This document shows positions 48,821 to 55,485 of a stretch of 64,000 nucleotides of DNA, piece after piece. The notes under the pieces were generated by a model. The model was given only the letters and a program-made list of their open reading frames with translations. It did no database searches and was not told the DNA's origin. Numbering within the stretch: the first letter of the stretch is position 1; each line of letters opens with the position of its first letter. This stretch comes from VRUE01 sp963805475 (lineage in GTDB: Bacteria; Actinomycetota; Thermoleophilia; Solirubrobacterales; 70-9). The stretch spans positions 62,001 to 126,000 of the forward strand of contig CAWDUO010000001.1 in the NCBI GenBank assembly GCA_963805475.1, written 5' to 3'. The translations under genes were made by a program, and so were the position numbers.

Positions 48821-49476
48821 GGGACCGCTACGCGGTCGTCGTCGGGCTGATCTTCGTCGCGATCGTCGTCGTCGCGCTGGTCCACGGCGTGCCGGGCGGG
48901 GGGGAGACGCTCGGGCTCGACAGGCAGGAGGCGCGCTGGCCGCTGCCGGAGTTCGCGGTCCCCAACGCCGCCGGCGGGTTGGAAGGCGACGCCAACGTCG
49001 CCCAGGACGACTGCTCGACCGCTGAGGTTCCATGTCCGGCCGGCGATCGGCGGGCGCCGGCCTGCCGGATCCGCACGCCCGGGGCGATCCGCGTCTGCGA
49101 CCTCTTCGAGCGGCCGCTGCTGATCTCATTCTGGTTCAGCAAGGGAGGCGACTGCGTCGCCCAGCAGGACGTCGTCAGCCGCGTCTACCGGCGCTACCGT
49201 GGCCGTGTGCGCTTCCTCTCGCTCGACGTCCGCGACGGGCGCGGCACGGTCCGCGAGCTGATCCGGCGGCGGGGGTGGAGGATGCCGGTCGGTTACGACC
49301 GCGACGGCGCCGTCGCCAGCCTCTACCACGTCGGCGGCTGCCCGACCTTCGCCTACGTCTATCCCGGCGGCGCCCTGGAGGGCGCGAGCATCGGCGAGCT
49401 CACGGCGCTCCAGCTGGGCGAACGGCTCGACGATCTGCTGCGGTTGAGCCGCGCGGCGGCGGTGAGCGGCGGATGA
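48817..49476 (+). CDS. Membrane-anchored thioredoxin-fold protein lacking the CxxC pair
   Basis: This 219-residue protein has an N-terminal anchor (YAVVVGLIFVAIVVVALVHG) and a TlpA/ResA-like fold. At the usual active site, where W-C-x-x-C is expected, it reads SFWFSKGGDCVAQQ, so only the second cysteine is left. An extra region with five cysteines (about residues 65-92) precedes this. The VGGCPTFAYVYPGG segment holds the cis-proline loop with another cysteine. GTG 48817 overlaps the RND stop. It may protect or oxidise the partner transporter's cysteines; this is inference. Confidence 0.75.
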   Translation: MRDRYAVVVGLIFVAIVVVALVHGVPGGGETLGLDRQEARWPLPEFAVPNAAGGLEGDANVAQDDCSTAEVPCPAGDRRAPACRIRTPGAIRVCDLFERPLLISFWFSKGGDCVAQQDVVSRVYRRYRGRVRFLSLDVRDGRGTVRELIRRRGWRMPVGYDRDGAVASLYHVGGCPTFAYVYPGGALEGASIGELTALQLGERLDDLLRLSRAAAVSGG

Positions 49477-50099
49477 CGCGCGGCCGGGTCGCGCCGCACG
49501 TCGCCGCCGAGTTCCCGGGCCTCGGCATCTCCTGGATCGAGGTCGATGCCCGGCCGGGCCGCAGCCCCGAGCCGGTCGAGCGGCGCCTGCGCGAGGCCGC
49601 GGACCGCTTCTTCGGCGCCCACGCGATCCACATGCGCGAACGGCCGATCCCCTGGGCCTACCGGGTCTTCTTCCGCCAGATCGGCCTCGACCCCGACCGC
49701 ACCCGCACACCGGTCGAGCAGCTTGCCCTCGACCGCCTCCAGGACGGGGGCTTCAAGAGCCGCGGCCTGCCTGCCGACGCGCTGACGATCGCCACGATCG
49801 AGACCGGGATCGCGCTGCGCGCCTTCGACGTCGCGGGGCTGGACGGACCGCTCTGCATCCGCGACTCCGCGCCGGGCGAGTCGCTGGCGGGCCGCCCCGG
49901 CGAGCTCGCCCACGGCACCCTCGTGATCGCCGACGAGCGCGCCCCCGCCGACCTGCTGTTCGGCGCCATCGCCGAGGGCCACGCAGTCACCCGCGACACC
50001 CGGCGCGTAGCCGTAGCCGCGATCCAGGTCGACAACGTCCCCGAGATCGCCGTCGACGAGGCCCTCTGGCTGGTCTCGTCGACCCTCTCAGCCGCGTAG
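49473..50099 (+). CDS. B3/B4 tRNA-binding domain protein
   Basis: This 208-residue protein resembles free-standing B3/B4 domains of phenylalanyl-tRNA synthetase beta, some of which edit mischarged tRNA or bind tRNA-like substrates. Supporting segments are PWAYRVFFRQIGLDPDRTRT and LQDGGFKSRGLPADALTIAT, then the RDTRRVAVAAIQVDNVPEI end. ATG 49473 overlaps the previous stop (ATGA), so it belongs to the lipid transport operon by position, though a functional link is unclear. It overlaps the convergent membrane-protein gene by 12 bp. Confidence 0.75.
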   Translation: MTRGRVAPHVAAEFPGLGISWIEVDARPGRSPEPVERRLREAADRFFGAHAIHMRERPIPWAYRVFFRQIGLDPDRTRTPVEQLALDRLQDGGFKSRGLPADALTIATIETGIALRAFDVAGLDGPLCIRDSAPGESLAGRPGELAHGTLVIADERAPADLLFGAIAEGHAVTRDTRRVAVAAIQVDNVPEIAVDEALWLVSSTLSAA

Positions 50100-50531
50100 G
50101 CCGCCGGCCCTGAAGGAGAGGCCGCCGGAGGCGCGCTGGAAGGCGCGGCGCAGGACGTAGAAGGAGATCGCGAAGGCGACGCCCCCGACGACGAGGCAGA
50201 TGGCGAGAACCTGGCCGGCCAGATAGAAGAGACCGCCGGTGATTAGGACGAAGACGACGCCGGCGAGCAGGGTGGTATGGGAGCGGTAGCCGGCGAAGTG
50301 CTCACGCACGGAGACCTCGAGGCCGCCGAGCGCGGCGAGCACGACGCCGACGCCGATTCCTGTCGGATCCTGGCTGACGATGCCGATGACGAGGACGACG
50401 ATGCCGGCGAGCACCGTCAGCTCGGCGAGGGGGAACTTGCCCCAGGGGGCGGGCGGTCGGTCGTCGGCGGTGCGCCGCCGCTCGGCTCGCTGCGCCCTTT
50501 CAGCCTTGCGCTTGGAGCTCAACGGCCGCAA
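50088..50531 (-). CDS. Small membrane protein, four predicted helices
   Basis: This 147-residue protein has a basic N terminus (SKRKAERAQRAERRRTADD) and four hydrophobic segments at about residues 35-52, 56-72, 84-104 and 106-127. The family is not recognised. TTG 50531 is the first start in frame, and the gene overlaps the upstream gene's 3' end by 32 bp, so the start is uncertain. The topology suggests a small integral membrane protein with both termini in the cytoplasm. Confidence 0.65.
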   Translation of the reverse strand: MRPLSSKRKAERAQRAERRRTADDRPPAPWGKFPLAELTVLAGIVVLVIGIVSQDPTGIGVGVVLAALGGLEVSVREHFAGYRSHTTLLAGVVFVLITGGLFYLAGQVLAICLVVGGVAFAISFYVLRRAFQRASGGLSFRAGGLRG

Positions 50532-51006
50532 GCCGCCCGGCTAACGGGCATCCGGAGGAGACCTTGACCCGCCACCAGCCCATCAGCATCCCGAGCGGAC
50601 CTAAGCGGGGACGGGAGTGCCAGTGGCCGCAGCCGGGCTCGCCGACGTCGGCGCGGCTGATCCGCAGCCACTTGTGCGCGGCCGGCGCGGCGAGCATTCT
50701 CTCCAGCAGCTCGCGGTTGCGCGTCTCGAGCTCCGCTCGCTCGCGCAGCTTGACGCGCGCCTCGGCGATCCGATCCACCAGCGAGTCCCGAATCGCCTCC
50801 AGCTCGTCCAGTCCCAGCACCCTGGGACCGCCGGAAGCTTCCACTCCCGCATCGATTCTGACCCGCGGAAACGCATCCGCAAAGAGCGACGCAAGCTGTC
50901 TTTCCAAGCGCCCGATCTGCCGCCGCAACTCAGCCCTCGCCAGCTTCTCGTCGCCACCGACGCGAAGCACATCGCGAGTCCCTTGGTCACACAGAAGCTC
51001 CGGCAT
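50500..51006 (-). CDS. Hypothetical protein with helical region and GWWRVKVSSGCP tail
   Basis: The protein has 168 residues from ATG 51006. Residues about 20-115 are strongly helical and charged (KLARAELRRQIGRLERQLAS, then VDRIAEARVKLRERAELETR), suggesting a coiled coil. The C-terminal part (CGHWHSRPRLGPLGMLMGWW, then RVKVSSGCPLA) is glycine/tryptophan-rich with two cysteines and looks conserved rather than random. I do not recognise the family. Upstream lies a MITE-like element that may have replaced its original promoter region. Confidence 0.65.
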   Translation of the reverse strand: MPELLCDQGTRDVLRVGGDEKLARAELRRQIGRLERQLASLFADAFPRVRIDAGVEASGGPRVLGLDELEAIRDSLVDRIAEARVKLRERAELETRNRELLERMLAAPAAHKWLRISRADVGEPGCGHWHSRPRLGPLGMLMGWWRVKVSSGCPLAGRLAAVELQAQG

Positions 51007-51056
51007 AACCCGACCCCGAGTGTAGTTCAACCTCAGGGAAGGATCGCAATCGTCAC

Positions 51057-51176
51057 GTTAAGGGACATCCCGGTAGGGCCGGAACGTCTTGTACTTTTTT
51101 GGCGCCGCGGCCCGCGGACGACCGCCAAGCGCCCTCAAAAAAGTTAAGTGGAGGCCCTACCGGGATGTCCCTTAAC
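51057..51176. mobile_element. 120 bp MITE-like element with 24 bp perfect inverted repeats
   Basis: The termini 51057-51080 and 51153-51176 are perfect 24 bp inverted repeats beginning GTTAAGGGACATCCCGG. An inner pair (CTTTTTTGGCGC near 51094-51105 and its complement interrupted by 3 bases near 51130-51144) makes the whole element close to a single hairpin. There is no coding capacity. It lies between the hypothetical gene at 50500 and the mIHF gene. No clear target-site duplication flanks it. Mobilisation by a transposase elsewhere in the genome is inferred. Confidence 0.75.
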
Positions 51177-51189
51177 CGGAACAGCCTCG

Positions 51190-51555
51190 TCAAACAAGGA
51201 CCGCATCCCGCGACCGCGAGTTGAGCGCGCTCATCAGCAGCGCCCGCTGGCGCGGCGTCAGGCTGCCGATCCGCTTGTTCTCGCTCAGCGCCAGCGTCTG
51301 CAGGAGCTTGCGGGCGCGGGTGCGGCCCCAGCGGCGCTGGCTGGTCAGCAGCTCGGCCAGGGTCATGCTCTCGGTCTCCCAGGGGGCGTCCTGGATCACC
51401 TCGGCGACGTCGACCTCGCCGCGCCCGATCGACCGCTTCAGCTCCGCCCGGGCGAGCCGCACCCGGTTGGCTCGGGCCAGCGCCTGCATGTGCTGGGGTA
51501 TCTGCTTCGCGGCCGGGCGCGTCGGGGCAGGGGCGATCGTTGCAGCTGCTTCCAC
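51190..51555 (-). CDS. Actinobacterial-type integration host factor homologue
   Basis: This 121-residue protein resembles mIHF of mycobacteria and streptomycetes: a basic helix (ALARANRVRLARAELKRSIG), then VAEVIQDAP, LAELLTSQRRWGRTRARKLL and GSLTPRQRALLMSAL, the helix-two-turn-helix DNA-binding core. It should bind and shape nucleoid DNA. GTG 51555 has a GGGAGGAG site. A long non-coding leader separates it from a candidate promoter about 118 bp upstream. mIHF is usually next to gmk in Actinobacteria; here it is not. Confidence 0.8.
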   Translation of the reverse strand: MEAAATIAPAPTRPAAKQIPQHMQALARANRVRLARAELKRSIGRGEVDVAEVIQDAPWETESMTLAELLTSQRRWGRTRARKLLQTLALSENKRIGSLTPRQRALLMSALNSRSRDAVLV

Positions 51556-51672
51556 TGGGACTCCTCCCTCTCGGGTTCGTTGACTGGTGCGTGCGCCGGC
51601 CGGTGCCTGCCCGGCTCGGTGAGTTGAAGTGCCCGCCGCCCTCCTCCTACCCGGAACGCGCGGCGAGTGGGC

Positions 51673-51702
51673 AAGCTACGCCCTGGGGGCGGCAAGCGTC
51701 AA
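51673..51702 (-). promoter_or_regulatory. Candidate promoter and leader of the mIHF gene
   Basis: On the minus strand, TTGACG (51697-51702) and TAGCTT (51673-51678) are separated by 18 bp, a good housekeeping-type promoter. The 298 bp between the mIHF and AONS-like genes (51556-51853) also hold two perfect hairpins, CTTGTCC/GGACAAG (51768-51787) and CTACCCC/GGGGTAG (51793-51810), and no gene that I can support. Confidence 0.45.
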
Positions 51703-51853
51703 CCCGGAATCGCCGATGCGCTCACGCCCCGGTCGCTAAGAGCATCTTTTTCTCCGCCCGGTTCCCTTGTCCCGAAATGGACAAGCCCGAAACTACCCCC
51801 ACAGGGGTAGATACAACGCCCGCCTCCTCTGCTCCCGCGTCCGGGGGGGCGAC

Positions 51854-53107
51854 TTACCTTGTGAGGTCAGGGAATTTTTCGATCGTCCGCTCGATCGTCG
51901 CCAGCGCCCGGTCGAGGTGCTCGCGCTCGTGGGTCGCCATCAGGCTGGTCCGCAGCAGCGCGCCGCCCGGCGGCACCGCCGGGTGGATCGCGACGTTGGT
52001 GTAGACGCCGGCGTCGAACAGCGCCTTCCACAGCAGCACCGCCTGCCAGTCGTCGCCGACGACGACCGGCACGACCGGCGTCGTCGCGACCGAGCCGTCG
52101 GGCAGCGTTCCCGGCTCGACGACCTTCAGGCCGAGCTCGCGCAGGCCCTCGCGCAGATACACCGCGTTGCCGAGCAGCCGCTCGAACAGCGCCGGGCCCT
52201 CGGCGCGGATCACCCGCAGCGCCGCCAGCGCCGCGCCGACCGCCGCCGGCACCGCCGAGGCGCTGAAGACGAAGGAGCGCGAGGAGATCCGCAAGTACTC
52301 GACCACGTCGGCCGGGCCGGCGATGAAGCCGCCGCAGGAGGCGAGGCTCTTGGAGAAGGTCCCCATCCGCAGGTCGACCTCGTCCTCGAGCCCGAACAGC
52401 TCGCTGGCGCCGGCGCCCCGCGCGCCGAGGACGCCCGCCCCGTGCGCCTCGTCGACCATCAGCCGCGCCCCGTGGCCGCGGCAGAGCTCGACGATCCGCG
52501 GCAGGTCGCAGACGTCGCCCTCCATCGAGAAGACGCCGTCGACGACGACCAGCACGCCGCCGCCGTCCTCGCCCGCCCGCCGCAGCATCTTCTCCAGCTT
52601 GTCCATGCGGTTGTGGCGGAAGGGGCGCAGCTTCGCCCCAGACAGCTTGCAGCCGTCGAGGATCGAGGCGTGGTCGCCGGAGTCGCAGACCACCGTGTCG
52701 CCCGGCGCGAGGATCGTGCCGATGCAGCCGACGTTCGCCTGGTAGCCGGTGGTGAAGACGATCGCCTCCTCGGTCCCCATCCACTCGGCCAGCTCGCGCT
52801 CCAGCTCGACGTGCAGCGGCGTCGTGCCGTTGAGCAGCCGCGAGCCGGTCACTCCCGTGCCGTAGGTCTCCAGCGCGTCGCGCGCCCCCTGCTTGACCCG
52901 CTCGTCGCCGGTCAGCCCCAGGTAGTTGTTGGAGCCGAGCATGATCGTCTCGCGGCCCTCCATCTCGACCACCGGGCCGGCCTCGGAGGTGAGCAGGCGG
53001 AAGTAGGGCAGGAGGTCGTGCTGCTTGGCCGCTTCGAGCTGCTCGAGCCGGTCATGGCTGCGCGCCTTCTCGAAGACGTCGACGGGGGCCCTCGCGGTTT
53101 CGCTCAT
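51854..53107 (-). CDS. Alpha-oxoamine synthase family PLP enzyme (SPT/KBL/AONS-like)
   Basis: This 417-residue fold-type I PLP enzyme condenses an acyl-CoA with an amino acid. Typical segments are GSNNYLGLTGDERV, GTGVTGSRLLNGTTPLH, DHASILDGCKLSGA, the PLP-aspartate DEAHGAGVLG and the PLP-lysine GTFSKSLASCGGF. Sequence alone does not separate serine palmitoyltransferase from glycine C-acetyltransferase or 8-amino-7-oxononanoate synthase. No bio genes are nearby, and a GNAT gene of the kind found with sphingolipid genes is divergent 34 bp away, so a sphingoid-base role is worth considering. Confidence 0.85.
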   Translation of the reverse strand: MSETARAPVDVFEKARSHDRLEQLEAAKQHDLLPYFRLLTSEAGPVVEMEGRETIMLGSNNYLGLTGDERVKQGARDALETYGTGVTGSRLLNGTTPLHVELERELAEWMGTEEAIVFTTGYQANVGCIGTILAPGDTVVCDSGDHASILDGCKLSGAKLRPFRHNRMDKLEKMLRRAGEDGGGVLVVVDGVFSMEGDVCDLPRIVELCRGHGARLMVDEAHGAGVLGARGAGASELFGLEDEVDLRMGTFSKSLASCGGFIAGPADVVEYLRISSRSFVFSASAVPAAVGAALAALRVIRAEGPALFERLLGNAVYLREGLRELGLKVVEPGTLPDGSVATTPVVPVVVGDDWQAVLLWKALFDAGVYTNVAIHPAVPPGGALLRTSLMATHEREHLDRALATIERTIEKFPDLTR

Positions 53108-53141
53108 GGCCGAAAGTGTAGGTTCACGGCGATGGGAGAGC

Positions 53142-54273
53142 GTGGAGACCCAGCCAGTCCGCTCGCGGCGCGACCTGAAGCGGTTCGTCAAGCTGCCGTA
53201 TCGGCTGCACCGCGGCAGCCCGCAGTGGGTGCCGCCGCTGAGGCTACGAGCGGATGGAGTTCCTCAGCCGCAGCAGAACCCCTGGTTCGAGCACGGCGAG
53301 GCGGAGTACTTCCTCGCCACGGGACGGCGAGCCGGTCGGCCGCGTCAGCGCTCAGGTCGACCAGCCTGCGACGGGTTCCAGGACAGCAAGCGGCGGGATG
53401 TTCGGCTTCCTCGAGCTGGAGGACCCCGGGTGGCGATGGCGGCGCTGCTGGCGCGGCCGCGGGCTGGGCTGCGCGAGCGCGGCCGCGAGCGCATGGTCGG
53501 CCCGATGGACTTCTCGACGAACGACGAGAGCGGCGTCCTGATCGAGGGCTTCGAGCTGAGCCGCTGATCCTCCAGCCCTGGCAGCCGCCCTATTACCAGC
53601 GGCTATGCGAGGGGGCCGGGCTCGGGAAGGCGATGGACCTGCTGATCGTGGTTCCTCGACATGGGCGACTGAAGAGGGCAGCGCTTCGATCCTCAATCGA
53701 GCTCGAAGAGGGCGCCCGGAGGAGAAGGGGTGACGATCCGCCGGATGTCGCGCCGCGACATGCGAAGGAGATGGACGGCTTCGCCGAGTCTACAACGCGG
53801 CCTGGGCCGAGAACTGGGGCTTCGTCCCCGATCACCGAGGCCGAGGTCGACGTTCCAGCGATCGAACATGCAAGCAGGTGCTCGCGAGGAATGGGCTTCA
53901 TGGTCGCCGAAAAGGACGGCGAGATGATCGCGATCGCGATCACGCTGCCCGACATCAACCAGGTGCTGAAGAGGATGAAGGGCGGCTGCTGCCGTTCGGC
54001 TGGCTGGCACTTCCTCAAGCGCAACGGATCGCCGACCGCGTCCGCGTCGGCTTCCTCGGCGTCAAGCCCGAGCACCGCCACACCGGCGTCGCCGCCGCCT
54101 CTACGTCGAGCACTTCGACACGGCCGCCGCTCGCGGCAGAAACACGGGCGAGGCGGGCTGGATCCTCGAGACCAACGGGCCGATGAACCGGGCATCGAAG
54201 GCGATGAGCGCCGAGATCGTGAAGAAGGCGCTACGGGGCGCGTGGCTCGACGGGAAGCCGCTCGCATCGCTAA
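53142..54273 (+). pseudogene. GNAT-family acyltransferase, heavily frameshifted
   Basis: Read across frames from GTG 53142, this is a GNAT-type protein of about 375 residues. Its readable parts are DLKRFVKLPYRLHRGSPQWV, NPWFEHGEAEYFLAT, GEPVGRVSAQVD, MVGPMDFSTNDESGVLIEGF, LILQPWQPPYYQRLCEG, ITEAEVDVPAIEHASR and a C-terminal GFLGVKPEHRHTGVAAA acyl-CoA loop. Ten or more frame changes are needed, and unlike the 1-6 kb cluster both insertions and deletions are required. It may be a true pseudogene or a low-quality patch. The position next to the SPT-like gene recalls bacterial ceramide synthase, itself a GNAT protein. Confidence 0.65.
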
Positions 54274-54284
54274 GGTCGGAGCGG

Positions 54285-54536
54285 GTGAGCGAGTTCGAGC
54301 TCGAGCCGGTGCGTGTGCGCGTGGTCGAGCGCGAGCCTTCCAACGCCCTCGCGTTGCGAGAGGCGCGCACGGCGGCGCTGGCGGCCGTCGGCGGCGTGCT
54401 CGCGGGGGCGGCGACGGTGGCGACCGTGCGGGCTGTGGCGAAGTCGCCGAAGCGGTTCCTGCCGCGCCGGAGGGATCAGCGCAAGGTCGTCGCCAGCCGC
54501 TCGTTCCTCGTGGACGTGCATCTGCTCGGGCGTTGA
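54285..54536 (+). CDS. Hypothetical small protein
   Basis: The protein has 83 residues from GTG 54285. The N-terminal part is charged (FELEPVRVRVVEREPS), the middle is a hydrophobic Ala/Gly segment (LAAVGGVLAGAATVATV, about residues 35-51), and the C terminus is basic (KSPKRFLPRRRDQRK). It is possibly membrane-inserted. The family is not recognised. Its stop overlaps the TTG start of the glycosylase gene (TTGA), which supports it as a real coupled gene. Confidence 0.5.
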   Translation: MSEFELEPVRVRVVEREPSNALALREARTAALAAVGGVLAGAATVATVRAVAKSPKRFLPRRRDQRKVVASRSFLVDVHLLGR

Positions 54537-55441
54537 GCGCGCTCGAGCTCGAGGTCGCGCCGCCCTCGCCCTTTCGCCTGCCGTCCCACAGCAGCGAGGA
54601 CCGGACGATGTCGGTCCGCGACGGCGTCCTCTCGCGGCTGCTGCGGGTGGGGGAGAGCCCGGTGCTCGTCCGCGCCTGGGAGCCGGGCCGCGGCCGCGTC
54701 GCCCTGCGCGCCGAGCCGGTAGACCCCGGGGCGCTGAACGCCCCGCCCTCGCTGCCCGCCTGCGAGAGTCGCCCGGCCGGCGAGGCCGAGTTGCGGCTGG
54801 CGCTCGAGCGGATGCGGTTCGCGCTCGGCGTCGACGACGACCTGACGGACTTCTACCGGCGGTTCCGCCGCGACCCGCTGCTCGGGCCGGCGATCCGCCG
54901 CCGCCCCTGGCTGCGCCCGCGGCGCCGTCCCTGGGCCTGGGAGGCGCTCGCCTGGGCGGTCGTCAAGCAGCTGATCGAGAGCGAGCGCGCGGCGGCGATC
55001 CAGCGCCGCATCGTCGGCCGCTGGGGCGCGCGGCTGGGTCGCGAGCGCGGCGCCCTGCGCGACGTTCCCGGCGCCGCGACGATCGCCGGCCGGGCGCCGG
55101 CGGAGCTGGCCGCGCTGGGCCTCTCGCCGGCCCGCTCGATCGCGCTGCGCGCGGTCGCCCGCGAGATCGCCGCGGGGCGCGTGCTTCCCGGCGAGGCCGG
55201 CGGCGACGCGCGGCTGCTCGCGATCCCCGAGGTCGGCCCATGGACCGTTCGCTGCCTCGGCCTGTTCGGCCGCGGCGACCCCGACTCGCTGCCGGCCGGC
55301 GACCTCGTCTACCTGAAGCTGGTCGGCCGCCTCGCCCGGCTCGGCCGGCGCGCCACCGAAGCTGAGGTGGAGGAGCTCTACGCGCCGTACGAGCCGTTCC
55401 GCGGCCTGGCGGGGCTGTGGACGGCAGGCGTGAACGGGTAG
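54533..55441 (+). CDS. HhH-GPD DNA glycosylase (AlkA-like)
   Basis: This 302-residue base-excision repair enzyme has the helix-hairpin-helix and glycosylase core in LAIPEVGPWTVRCLGLFGRG, with the catalytic aspartate downstream in PAGDLVYLK, as in 3-methyladenine DNA glycosylase II. The QLIESERAAAIQRRIVGRWG segment belongs to the same fold. The N-terminal 90 residues resemble the AlkA N-terminal domain. It removes alkylated bases. TTG 54533 overlaps the previous stop. Confidence 0.85.
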   Translation: MSALELEVAPPSPFRLPSHSSEDRTMSVRDGVLSRLLRVGESPVLVRAWEPGRGRVALRAEPVDPGALNAPPSLPACESRPAGEAELRLALERMRFALGVDDDLTDFYRRFRRDPLLGPAIRRRPWLRPRRRPWAWEALAWAVVKQLIESERAAAIQRRIVGRWGARLGRERGALRDVPGAATIAGRAPAELAALGLSPARSIALRAVAREIAAGRVLPGEAGGDARLLAIPEVGPWTVRCLGLFGRGDPDSLPAGDLVYLKLVGRLARLGRRATEAEVEELYAPYEPFRGLAGLWTAGVNG

Positions 55442-55485
55442 CGGCACAGCTTCAAGAAACCCGCCGTTCTGCCGATTAGACGGGC

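Noticed and set aside
51767..54532. Very long open frame continuing into the glycosylase gene
   Set aside because: Its sequence antisense to the SPT-like gene is low-complexity Arg/Pro/Ala, a normal shadow of a high-GC gene. Only the part from 54533 has a recognisable domain.
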